Source of the DNA: Galbula dea
Lineage: Eukaryota > Chordata > Aves > Piciformes > Galbulidae
Direction: 5' to 3'
NCBI GenBank assembly: GCA_013399015.1
Contig: VWZX01005764.1
Span: forward strand, 62,001-126,000
Length of the DNA stretch: 64,000 bases
Shown: piece after piece, positions 34,581 through 45,362 of the stretch
Layout: the number at the start of each line of letters is the position of its first letter
How positions within the stretch are numbered: position 1 is the first letter of the stretch
The notes under the pieces: generated by a model
The model's database searches: none
Seen by the model: the letters and a program-made list of their open reading frames with translations, nothing else
Told to the model about the DNA's origin: nothing
Program-made: the position numbers and the translations under genes

Positions 34581-37500
34581 GATGGCAACAACAGGATTGC
34601 TAAGCTGCTTTTAAACAGAGATAAATCACTCCATAGTAGTGACTGTGTACTGCTGGGGTTACAGTGGGAGAAGACTGGATTTGATGAGCCAGGAGGGAAG
34701 GTCCATGCAAACACTATTCTACCTCCACACTACCAGATAAACATTAACTGATCTAATCCTTAGATCCCTTCAGGAGACAGGAAGATCTAAAGCACATTCA
34801 GCAAGCACATGCTGTGGTTTAAGGTTTGTTCCCATGGAAGCTCTTCCACAATTAACACAAACCATGCAGTGTGTTGCTGTTACCCAGGGGAATCACCACT
34901 CCTAACCCATCTTTAAGCTTGTGGGTTTTCAGATGATTTGGGCAATCCTTAAGCATATTGTTTGCCATGGTGAGTGATGTGTGTGCCACAGTTGGGCTGG
35001 GCTGGGTAACAAGGTGTCCCTCTGCCCAGCTGCAGGTGGCTGGACTTGTGCACCATGCTTGGTTTCATTGTGAGCTCATCTCCTGTAGAAGCACTGACTA
35101 TGCCACATTGCCTCCTGCCCATCAGTTGTTCTGCCCTTCCTGAGGTGGAAGCAGCAGGGGAATGAATGGGTTTTCAGGGCCTGCAGAGAAAGGTTTCCAG
35201 TCCTCAAGATGATGTCTGTTCTGCATGAGTGATTAAACACTCACTGGAGGAGACATTGAGAGGCAGGTAAGTTCTCTGCAACATCTGGTTGGGTGTTTTT
35301 TTTCTCCTCAGCTTAACAAGTAGTTGAAGTACTTTGTTGTAGCTGTCACTGCTTCAAGAGGATGGGCTGAGCTGGTTGATCTAGATTGACTGTTAAAAGG
35401 AAACAAAACAGATGCTCAACTCTTTTGGTTAGGTAAAACCAGAAACATTTCCTTCCCCCCTCTTTCTTCTGTTCTACTTACCTGACCTTCAGAGGATGTT
35501 GGATTTGTTGTAGGAATACTCTAGGCTGTCAGGACTGTGAACCAGTCTGTCCTATGGCTTGGTGAGAGTAAACTGAGGCACTGTTTGCCATCTCTTTTCC
35601 ATGGGAATGGGTGTTTGTGCATCTGAAGTATTGAAATCTACTTTTGCAGCACTAGTAGGAACCAGTTCAGGCTTCAGCAAGGTGACTTTGAGGTTGTCTG
35701 TCTAGAGTTGTCTCTTTGGACTTCACGCAGCCATCTTCTGTGTTCTGAGACTAGCTGGACTTGTCAGAGAAGGAAGATGTGGGATCTCAGCTCTGCAGTG
35801 GCTTAGAAGGGAGAACCTAGGCATGAGGACATGGTTGTCCTCTGCTGCCAGTTGTTCCAGAGTGACTCTTAATTGCACTGTGCTGTCTAGTGGCATGAAA
35901 TGGCTGCTGAAATTCAGCAGTGATCTCTTTCCTGAAGCTGTTGAGAGCTGTGCAGAATTGCCAGTGCTTCTGGAGGAATGAGGCACAGGCAGTGCTTTTT
36001 CCCTGACAGCTGTACATTAGCAGGTCACTCCTGGATGGCATCATGACAAGTGCTTTCTCTGGTGGTGGTTTTTATACACAGGCAATTTAGCGCCCTGTGT
36101 CTCTTCAGATGATGGTCCATCAGGAAGGCCTGTTTCAAACCTTGTGACAACAGGATGGGGAAGAACCTATTAAATCACTGGTGTGACTAGGTCAGAGACT
36201 GTGTTCTGTGGCACTGAATGCTGTGGTGTGGAGATTGTTCCCATTTAACATGACTTGCCACTGCCCAATTTATAAACTTGACTGGTGAGCTGGGAATTGG
36301 GATGGCTTCTCGGGCAGACTAACATCCCAGAGACTAAAGAGCAGCTACCAGCATTGCCTGTCACTTCTCATGAGCACAAAATCCATCACAAAAAGAGCAA
36401 GTAATTTCTGATGCTTCTTTAATGAAGTGTCTCAGAGAGAGAGAAGGGATGGGGAAAAAAAAGTTTGTTCCTGAGTTACATAGAAAAAAGTTGGCTCTGG
36501 ATTTCTTTTATGCTTGCTTCATAGTGTGTAATATCACTGGGATTGCACTCTGAGCCTCTCCAGCTAATACTACAGCCTCTTAAACACAAATATTGAATTT
36601 GGAAGCAGTTTTATTGCAAACACTCAGAGAGCAAAGAAGATAAACACAAGGAAATTGTTTCAGTCTTTTGACAATCAAGTCTGAGAGCTTTTCCACGTTG
36701 ACTCTTGACAGTTCAGGATGTCAGAGTGCTGGCAGTGGAGGGCAGTGGCAGGAAGAAGCAGACAAAACAGGAACTTCACCCCCCAGCAAAACAATAATTA
36801 ACAATTGAAGCCTATTGAAGAGATGTGATTTTTCCAAGGTACTGAAAGCAGACTACAAGATGTTAGTTTCTGTGGTCAGGATGCACATGGGGCTTCATTA
36901 GGGCTTTTATAACTGCTGCTGTTAACAGACCAGTGATGTGTCCATTAAAACTTGCCATCAGCTCTTGAGTAGCAACATGGGAGCTCTAAAAGCATAATGC
37001 TAATTTCTCTACATCTGTCTTTTCTTCTTTGCATCTAATCTCTAATTGCAGCCTTTGGGTTTGGGTGAGGTTTTTTGAGGCATCATCTTCAGTTAGGTTG
37101 AGGTCAATTCCTCCACAAGATTGGCCAAGTGCTTTGGAGTTTGACAGGTTGTGGTTCCTGAGAATTCAGGGAATTCTGAAGCCTTCACCTGGCTCCTACT
37201 CTACCTCTTCTGGTTCATCCTTGTATAGAAACAGTAGTGGACCTCTGTGCTTTTATTCTTCAGCAAAACTCCAGCAAGGGAAATACTCCCTAAAAAATAG
37301 ACTTCTGTCCTTACAATAGATTGAGTCTGATGCTTCTAATAATAATAAATTAGTAAGACAGTGCATTTTCTGCTGGGTAACTGGCTGGAAGGCAACAAGA
37401 TTACTTACAGTGTTTAGTTCCAAATATTAGTTTTCTCTTCCTTAAATTGCATTAGTGATATCTAATTGCAGGTACAGTTTGTGGTAATCAGTTTGGAGCA

Positions 37501-37807
37501 CAATGATGTGAGCTGCCTCTCCCTCTAAAGGATATGTTTTGACTTGGAACACTAGAGATATTTTGAATGCTGTGTGATTTTCACTTATGATTTGATTACA
37601 CAGCTAATTGAAATGTGACAGACTGATAATGTTTTGTTGGAACAAATTGGGGAGTTCACCTTTTTTCCTCAGCTGTATTATTTTTTTTGCCTTGCTAAAG
37701 GTGAGAGAGATGAGAGCTTTCACCTACTTACCATGCAGGTAATGATAAGGCAGCTAAAGTTTTTGCACTGGATCTTAATTGTTCTGCCATTCTGATGTCC
37801 ATTGGTA

Positions 37808-37838
37808 GAAAAACAAAAGAAAACAAACAAACAAAAAA
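37808..37838 (+). repeat. A/C-rich low-complexity tract
   Basis: A run of AAAC and AAAG units (gaaaaacaaaagaaaacaaa) followed by an A run and CCCC. A degenerate simple repeat. Confidence 0.8.
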
Positions 37839-39224
37839 CCCCATCCCTCCCCAAGCCAATAAACCCAGCAACAGAGCTGTCATGCCCCATGATAGCAAAC
37901 CAGACTTAAGCATACTTGGGTAATTTAGGTGGAGCTTGTAATGAACTGAAGCCAGCCCAAAGCTGTGCCACTGCAGTCGTGATGTCAGTATTCACAGTTC
38001 AATGAGCTAGTAATCTGTGAGTGATGGATTGCAAACCTCTGCAGCCACTTAGGGTCCAGAGTTTGCTCAGCATTCAGTGAACACCTGTAAAGGCTGTTAC
38101 AGCTTTTTCCTTGGGAGGAAACCAAGCCCAGCCTTATGTGACATGTCAGTTAAAACAAGCAGTTTTCCTTCCATCTTGTAAGCTGTCTAGGGACTGCCTG
38201 GGTCACTGCACAGGAGCCAGCACACAGAACCTTCATTCAGAAATGAACTGTTCCAAACACTTCAGATGCTCTGTAGGTAGAAGATATTACATGGGATTAG
38301 ATTCTACATAGCCTTGGGTAATCTGGTTTTAGAGTCCAGTTGTGCAAATGTGCACACTTAGATTTACTTCTGAGTGAGTTCCCCAGCTGCAGCAGCTTGT
38401 CCATTCACAATCAACTGAAGTGTGTGCATAATTTCTCTCATCCTTAGGATTTAAATATCTTGTGATAAATCATTCTGTTGAAATGGGTAACACAAAAAGA
38501 GGCTAACCAGAAACTGTTGCTGTCCTTTGGTAGAGAATCTGTGGAAGGATAGAGGGAGGGAGAGTAAAATAAGAACTGTTCTGTGCTAGCTGGAAAGAAA
38601 AGCTTGACTCTGAAACTTGCCATAGAATAGAAATATCCAGTAAGACAATTCAGGGCAACTGATCCATTTTGTGATGGGTATTATTGAAATGTTTCATTGG
38701 GAAGGTATCTGAAATCTAATTAAGATGTATTGATAGATGTGTGCATGGGTATGTGTGTAAAGACCCAATCTGCACATGAGGCTACACACTAGCAGCATGC
38801 TACTCTTACAGCAGTACCTTTAGGCACTCTATGGACTCTTGTGGTGCTCTTCTAATACCATGACTTGCAAGTTTTGTTTCTTTCTTCTGCTACTTGTAGG
38901 CTGCTAAAATTTCCCCATGGGAGATGTGGATCCCTCTGTAGTAGGTTTCAGCTCACTGAAAGCAAACTTGCTTTTCCTGGTGGTCTGAGAAACTGCCACA
39001 GATCTGTGGAGAGTCAAAAGGTTAATAGCAGCTTTGAACTAAGGCTGAATGTCTTGCAAGGGCCTGGCTCTTTTAGTTTCAACTTATCATCAGCAATGCT
39101 TAAAAATAGGAGCACAGTCCTTTTGAGAGCTTTTTGAGTGAGAGTAATGTGATCCAAGGTAGCTTTTCTTAGTGCTTCCTACAGTTCTCCTGTGTCCAAA
39201 CCCTACAGAACCCTTCATCTGTGC

Positions 39225-39570
39225 CTGGCTTTCGGTGCAAGTAGGTTTAGAGGGAAGTCCTTGCAGAGCTAAGCAGAAACGCTGTCTGCAGTTACATGCT
39301 CAGACAGATGAACCACGGGCACCTCCTGAGGTTCTGTGCCTGCAGGCTGATTCTCGCCACCCTCTCCTGGGGCAGAAGTGTGCCTGGCTCTGTCCGAAGT
39401 GTGTCCTTCCAGTGCCATCTCTTGGTGTGTTCACACACTGCCACCGCTGCAGGGTTCGTTCTCAGGAGTGGAGAGGGAAGCACAACCCTTGAAGCAGCCT
39501 CCTGTCCTCTCAGGTGCCCCCTGAGCAAAGCCTTGCTCTCCTCCAGTGCCGGGGGAGCTATGGAAGCCCG
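39225..39570. other. CpG-enriched, GC-rich patch
   Basis: About nine CpGs lie in roughly 345 bp (words tttcggtgc, aacgctg, ccacgggc, ctcgcc, tccgaa, accgctg, ttcgtt, gccggg, cccggg), far above the surrounding density. Frames are open on both strands (for example 39172-39492 and 39296-39628 on plus) because of the higher GC. It falls short of a classic CpG island. It could be a weak promoter or enhancer, a recently inserted LTR that has not yet lost CpG, or a hidden exon. I recognise no protein and see no clear LTR ends. Confidence 0.35.
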
Positions 39571-39879
39571 GGCTCCACCTTGGTTTATTGGAAACACAGT
39601 AGACCTTACTCAAAGGAGAGGCTGCTGATGCACCAGTGCTGGGTTTAGGAATGAGGCTCCAAAGGTTTGTGTGCATTGGAATTTATCCTGATCATCAAAA
39701 AAGCTATGAAGTAATGTCTCCCAGCCCTTTTGTTTGTCAGCCCTTTGTGCCTAGGAGCTGGGATTGCAGTGCTGAGTGGGCAGCAGCCTGGACAGCTGAT
39801 GTGAAAGGAGTTGGGTGTGTAAAAGGTTACACAGCCCTAGGTATTCTGAGAAGTAAAATTAAGGAGTGTGTCCTTTCCA

Positions 39880-40049
39880 GAACTCCTTCACCCTTAGGGC
39901 AGTGGTGGAGTCACCATCCCTCAAGGGATTCAATAAAGATAGATGTGGCACCTATTGACATGGTTTAGTGGCAATGGTGGTGATAGGTTGACAGTCAGAC
40001 TTGATGACCTTTAGAGGTCTTTTCAAACCACAGTGACTCTGTGATTCTC
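39880..40049 (+). mobile_element. CR1 LINE 3' tail (tail type B)
   Basis: The sequence gggcagtggtggagtcaccatccctcaagg is the CR1 segment coding the LPR..V.SPSL region, though the frame is decayed. After it come gacatggtttagtggcaatg, tggtgataggttgacagtca, cttgatgacctttagaggtc and ccacagtgactctgtgattc, the type B terminus. It is most similar to the reverse complement of the copy at 31019. The 5' limit is uncertain because the first 20-30 bp are weakly matching. Confidence 0.88.
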
Positions 40050-41040
40050 CCAAGATCTTCAAGTGCTTCAGATTTTAGAGAGGAATATTTCCAGGTGGAT
40101 AATGGCAGCACATATTCAGGAACAAAAGGACAAAGTGAGGGGGATACCTGGCACCTCTTCTTCAGCTATTTCTTCATTCTGTCTTGATGTGATCCCTTTC
40201 TCCTTTTTGAGGCTGTTGCTTGAGTTTTCTGTTGCTTTCCAAAGCAGTGTAACCGGTGCATCTGCAGGGGAGAGCTGTTTGCTCAACAGCCCTTGGGTGC
40301 ATGGCATGTTTAGGCACAGCACAGCCCATCTGGGCTTTGGTCAGCTTGTTGAGTTAACATCTCCTCTTGATGGAGACAGTGTTGGTGGTTACAGTGTTAT
40401 AATCCATGGCTCCCTTACCTTTCCCTTTGTTATGGATTATACCTGAAAGCACCGAGAAAAGCTAGAGGTGGGGAAATGGCTTCAGAGACTACTCCACAAA
40501 GATGCTCATCTAATCTAATAATATACAGTTGAGCAGATGAAAAGGAATTGAAAAGTGCTATTCAAATGCCAGACAATACCAAAGAAATCACCCTGCAAAA
40601 GTGTTTTACAAGGATAATTAGGAAAGAAAACTGCCTGCAACTGTAGATACTTGAATGGGAACAGGGAGGTGAAAAGCTTTCATTATGTCAGTGGAGAAGG
40701 GGAAAAGCTTAATTCTTCTTTCAAGTTTCTTTCTAATGAAGTTGTGGGTTCCTGACTGACAACTGAGCCCCAAAGCCCTCTACTGCCAATCTCAGTAAGG
40801 GCATTCTGTCTCATTTCAACAGCAGATACTTCATCTTTAATTGCTTCAGCCTTCCTGGTGGTTCTCCCCTCCACATGTTTTGAAAGCCTTTTATAATGCT
40901 TTTTGAAATGCACTCACAGGCATCACCACTTTCTCTTGGCTCCAGTGGCAAGGCACAGGTCCCTAGGTCTATAGAAAAGCAGGAGTTTTCTCTCTAGTTC
41001 ATCCTAAAGATATGGAGGTGCAGAAGTGCCTAAAAATCCT

Positions 41041-41060
41041 TGTGTGTGTGTGTGTGTGTG
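41041..41060 (+). repeat. (TG)10 microsatellite
   Basis: Ten uninterrupted TG units followed by tatttgg. It is likely to vary in length among individuals. Confidence 0.95.
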
Positions 41061-41587
41061 TATTTGGTATTTTATTTGTGACCTGCTTGGAGAGTTGCTC
41101 AAGAAGAATGAAGATAATAACCTTTTCCCCTGGCAACATAACTGACCCCACTCAGAAGCTGTGGAGTTGCTCAGGACAGGAAATATCAGGCTTCTTAATG
41201 GAGAATTGCAAACTGCTCTCAACAGGTTCTTTAGGATCTGGGGATATTTTGGAGGTTGCTGAAAGTTTTGAAGTTTGTCTGAAATGTTGATTTTGGAAAT
41301 GGTGGAACTCAGGTGAGAGGTTTGGCCCCGTTCCCCAGGCTGTGGTGGGAAATCTCCTCTCTGATGCCTGAAGATCAAACAGCTCAGGAGTTGGGATGCT
41401 TCTTGGCACTGTCTGAGGTAGGGTTTTAGGTCTCCAGTTTCTGTGGTTCAGAAGCAGAACTTGAGTTTTCCTTCTTTCTCCTTCTTGACAAGCAGTGCCC
41501 AAGATTATGCTGTGTGACTTGCTCAGCTGCCTGCTCTCTATAAAAACCAAAAGAAATCCCTAAGCTTTGTGTAAATGTTACTGGGCT

Positions 41588-41591
<4 letters not shown>

Positions 41592-41625
<34 letters not shown>
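41592..41625 (+). repeat. (AG)17 microsatellite
   Basis: Seventeen uninterrupted AG units, the longest pure simple repeat in the window. Pure arrays of this length are usually polymorphic. Confidence 0.97.
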
Positions 41626-41627
<2 letters not shown>

Positions 41628-42234
41628 TGACAGATCTGAGGCTTTAGGCTTATAAGTTAGGACATCAACATGGAGCACAAGAGACTTGCCTGCTTGGAGT
41701 GTAGTCTTCTTGTAAAATGGAGTTTTCCTTTGGGGTCAGGGTGGAATTGTTTTCACTGTCTTCATGGGTGCTTCTTGCAGCTCTCTCCATGATGGTTTTG
41801 TTCCAGAACTATAACATTCAGAGCTCTGTTGGCTTGCATTATGGGTGTCATCTCTTTTGCCTGACATGTCTGGCCTGCAGCCTTGATGTGGACAACTGCC
41901 TATGCCCTTGCACTTTCTGAGCCTGGACCTAATTTTCAAGTGTCAGTGGGACTGAAGTCTCATTTCCAAAGGGCTTTAATTGAGTGAACCAAAGTTCTGA
42001 GTGATGAGCCTAACAACCCAGATCTTTCCATGCATTCCTGTTCCTCACTCCCAGTGATCTTCAGCTGGAAGCTGAGGTTCCTTAGCAGTTTATGAGTTTC
42101 TGAAATATTTACCTCTTCTGCTTGTAGCAGGAGGGACAGCAGTAATAAAGTGCAGTCAGGTGGCCCTCTCTGAAGCAGATGTGTATCAAAGGGAACTGGG
42201 TGTCCCAGCAGATGCTGGGAAGAGGTGGGAAGTA

Positions 42235-42480
42235 GCAGTAGGTGAATTAATTATCAAGTAACTGAATAATGCATTTGTTTAGTTTCATGAGAACTTGTTC
42301 ACACTTTCCTTGTGCTTTATTTATGCCACCTGAGAATCAAGCACTATTTACAGCTTATTACAGGCTGAATTATTTCATCTGCTCATTATTCCAAAGGAGA
42401 ACTTTGTGTCAGTCTCTATCACAGGTGAAGAAATCTAAATAAATTAAGCACATCTGCAAACAGAGCTGCTGCTGTATTTC
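42235..42480. other. Candidate conserved noncoding element
   Basis: AT-rich, non-repetitive sequence with gtgaattaattatcaagtaa, ctgaataatgcatttgttta, cagcttattacaggctgaat and atctaaataaattaagcaca. It has several TAATTA/ATTA homeodomain-like cores and no open frame of note. The texture resembles developmental enhancers. Conservation is not tested. Confidence 0.28.
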
Positions 42481-42807
42481 TTATGAACAAATAGACAAAA
42501 GGCAAGAAAAATACTCTGAGCTCACTGCTGTGTCAATGTGTCAAATCTCACCAGGATTAGCTTCAGCCCTTAGGTGTCTGCATATCTTTCTTCACAAACA
42601 TTTATGATTTGCTGGCACTGGCTGCCTGCTCCATACCTACAGAGAGACTGAGGGTTCCAGGGCTGGAGCAGGCACATGAGCAGAGCTATCTGAAGTGACT
42701 GACATCTGCAGTGCCTTGCCCCCAGAGCTGGCTAGCTGGCTACCTTCAGCAAAGCAACTGAACCACAGACAGGAACTGATAGCGACCAAAGAGATTGCAG
42801 TGTGGAG

Positions 42808-42932
42808 CTCCATGGAGCTGTGGTGCCTGGGGCCATGGTTCAGTGGTGAGCATGGTGGTGTTGGGTGGGTGGTTGGACTGGATGATCTCAGAGGCTTCTC
42901 CAACCATCATGATTCTGTGATTCTATTCTATG
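42808..42932 (+). mobile_element. CR1 LINE 3' tail, young-looking (tail type B)
   Basis: It begins with ctccatggagctgtggtgcc and continues ggggccatggttcagtggtg, agcatggtggtgttgggtgg, ttggactggatgatctcaga and ggcttctccaaccatcatga. It ends in a well-preserved octamer tail, gattctgtgattctattctatg (42911-42932). Positions 42811-42902 match 45253-45344 at 90 of 92 bases. It is severely 5'-truncated, with no ORF2 motif left. The intact tail octamers and the high identity suggest a recent insertion or a recently active subfamily. Confidence 0.93.
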
Positions 42933-45101
42933 AAACATTGCTTCCTAAAAGGGCCTCTGGAGGGTCTGAAGACCTAGACTTCATTGAATTCTCAGAAGGT
43001 AAGGTCTGAAGGATCACCTGAGTAGGGATTTGTGTATTCATTTATCCTTGAAGTCTGGCTCTAGAACTTCAACTGCAGACTAAGAAGTTGGCTCCAAGGA
43101 CAGAGAGGCATGCTCTGGTGTTTTCTTTAAACCTATGGGTTTGCTATCTAAAGGGAATGTTGTTTTGTATGCCAGATTGGAAATGCCCTTCTGAGGAGCC
43201 CTGGCAATTCCATGTGGCAGTCCTGAGCTTGGTGCATGCCCTGCTTGACTTTGTGCTATGCTGATGACCTGTAACAGTGGAGCTCTTCAGCTGCTGCCTG
43301 TTTCCTTCTGCCATGTTTCTGGTGTTCCTCAAACCCTTCTGTACTGGTGTTACCTCCCTGTGTTGTGGTGATGCTTGCATGCTTCAGCCACACTTAGATC
43401 TCTTCCTGAGCTTGATGCTGAACAAGTGATCCAGAGAGATAAAAGGGAAGGGAAGAGAAGCAAGAAGATTTGTAAGGACCCTCCCAGAAGTACAGTGGCT
43501 TTGCCTTTGGTCTTCCTTAGCTTAACCAGGGATGTGCAGGAACCAGGGAAGTCCTTCAGCTTGGGTGGTTTCTTCTGTGGATAAGCTCCAGCTTTAGTCC
43601 TCTGCTGTGGGGAATGTGCAAAGGCACCAAACCAGCATGAGAATGGGTTGAACCTAGAGCCTGACCCTGCTGTTTTCCTCAGCTATGCTGGGCTTCTGTC
43701 AACAAAAGACTACCCTTTTTTAATTGTTGATCAGCTTCAGGTCACTCCCATGATCCCATCTTGCATGAGAGAGAAAAAATCAAATTAGTTTCTCAAACAA
43801 ATTGAAGTGATGAAATGCAGTTTGTGGCAGCAGTCTGGCTTCCTCAGAGCAGCAGCTCTCTTATCAGGATCTCAGCCTGAGGAGCTCTACAGCCCCTTTG
43901 TTTTTATGCTAATCAAACTGTTTCATCCCAGAATCCACAATGCTGTTGGAGGATATTTAATATTCTAGCCATTCCCTGTGTCAAACAAATATTTGGGCTG
44001 TGTCTAAGCAGGAAAACAAAGTGACATGAGTTTTCCTCTTCCTCTGCATGGGTGTCTGTCCTTGCACCCCTTGCTGAAGGGGTTTTCTTGAGCCCAGATG
44101 CTGTGGGGAAAGGTGAAACTTATCTCACCAGCCACAGAAACACCTAACTTAGTTAGCAATGGTAGAGACCCTGCAGAACAAGTAAGGAGAGCAGCAGGTC
44201 CTGGGTGCTATTTTGTGATAGATGAAGATCTGGGTGGTGCTGGTGGAGTTCTCCCAAGCACCCAGGACTGACTGTGGCTCTCCTGCCATGAGTTGCTCTG
44301 GAAGAGTCAAGGGATTCTGAAAAACAGGCTGGCTGGAGAAGAGGAGCTCTAAATGCCAGGCACTGATTTCTTACCCAAAGCAAGGTTGTCTTATGCAGCA
44401 TGGTGCAGTCTATGTCCCTGTCTTTTACAGACCTAATTATGAGGATAACAGATCTTTCCTTTGTTATTTTTGGAAGCTCACCTGGAAGCTGTCTTTAAAA
44501 GAGTAGCCCTACTCACATCACAAGATAAGAGACAACTTGCAGACAATATGCCAGAGATTATTTTGCTAGGTGATAATGAAAAGCAAGGTGTTCAGAAGAC
44601 ATATTACTTCATTTTCAAAAGAGGTAGTTAAATATATAAATCTTTCCTCATAAATTGTCCCTGAATGGTCCTAGTTGGGCATTTATCATGTAGAGCTGGT
44701 TTAGTTTCACAACTCATTTTTTCCTCTTTTCCATCTTTAGGTTGGAGATTGATGCCTGATTAAAACCTCTCTCCCACACCAGATAAATTTCCAATTAAAA
44801 AAAAAAAAACTACCCCAAAATCTTTAGCAAACAGGAATATATCAAGTGAGAAAAATCAGAGCTACCTGCTCTGTGGATCTTCCACCAGATAGTGACACCT
44901 GGGCTCTTTGTGGAGGACAAGAATAATTACAGTGCATTTGCATAGGCTGCTGCTGGGTTCTTGCAAAATAAATGCAGGAGAGGATTAGTAGCCTTGTTGG
45001 CAAACCTTGCATATTATACCCTGGATTCTTCAAATAATTATTCTTTCTTCCCCATGCTCCACAATTTTGTTGTTGTATAATGTTTCTAGATTGAAGGGTT
45101 T
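42933..45101. other. Unique noncoding DNA
   Basis: No gene seen. A 13-base A run lies at 44797-44809 (after ccaatt). I checked upstream of it for a processed pseudogene and saw none. Frames are short. Confidence 0.5.
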
Positions 45102-45362
45102 AGATAGGACAAGAGGAAATGGCTTCAGGTTGCACCAGGGGAGGTTCAGATCAGATATCAGGAAGAATTTCTTCCCCTAGAGGGTTCTCAGGCATTGGCC
45201 CAGGCTGCCCAGGGAGGTGGTGGAGTCACCATCCCTGGAAGGGTTCAAAACCCATGGAGCTGTGGTGCCTGGGGCCATGGTTCAGTGGTGAGCATGGTGG
45301 TGTTGGGTGGGTGGTTGGGCTGGGTGATCTCAGAGGCTTCTCCAGCCCCAGTGATTCTGTGA
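45102..45362 (+). mobile_element. CR1 LINE 3' fragment (tail type B)
   Basis: It opens with gataggacaagaggaaatgg and caggttgcaccaggggaggt, then cccaggctgcccagggaggt and ggagtcaccatccctggaag, the ORF2 C-terminal coding region. It ends with the type B 3' tail (catggagctgtggtgcctgg to gtgattctgtg). In the ORF2 frame the expected GNGFRLHQGRFRSDIRKNFF is readable and then interrupted by a stop at cccctag. An alternative frame stays open from 45119 to 45412 but is not the native one. This copy keeps the sequence that the 22778 element lacks across its junction (gggttcaaaacccatgg). Confidence 0.95.

Larger units (their letters stand above)
31442..39879. other. Unique noncoding DNA, 8.4 kb
   Basis: No gene recognised. 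It holds a doubtful CR1 scrap at 31793-31836 (ttagaggtctcttccaagcc then tagtgattctgta), (GT)7 at 34567-34580, an A/C-rich tract at 37808-37838 and the CpG-enriched patch at 39225-39570. AT-rich sequence at 37320-37660 has no repeat character. Frames of 60 to 110 codons are unremarkable. Confidence 0.5.
40050..42807. other. Unique noncoding DNA with two microsatellites
   Basis: No gene seen. It contains (TG)10, (AG)17 and a candidate conserved element at 42235-42480. The 132-codon minus frame at 41152-41550 and the 127-codon plus frame at 40063-40446 have no recognisable motif. Confidence 0.5.

Noticed and set aside
34810..34940. tgctgtggtttaaggtttg as the start of an endogenous retroviral LTR
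   Set aside because: No matching 3' LTR end, polyadenylation signal in the right place, primer-binding site or second copy was found.
44797..44809. 13-base A run as a possible poly(A) tail of a processed pseudogene
   Set aside because: No coding-like or RNA-like sequence precedes it, and no target-site duplication was seen.
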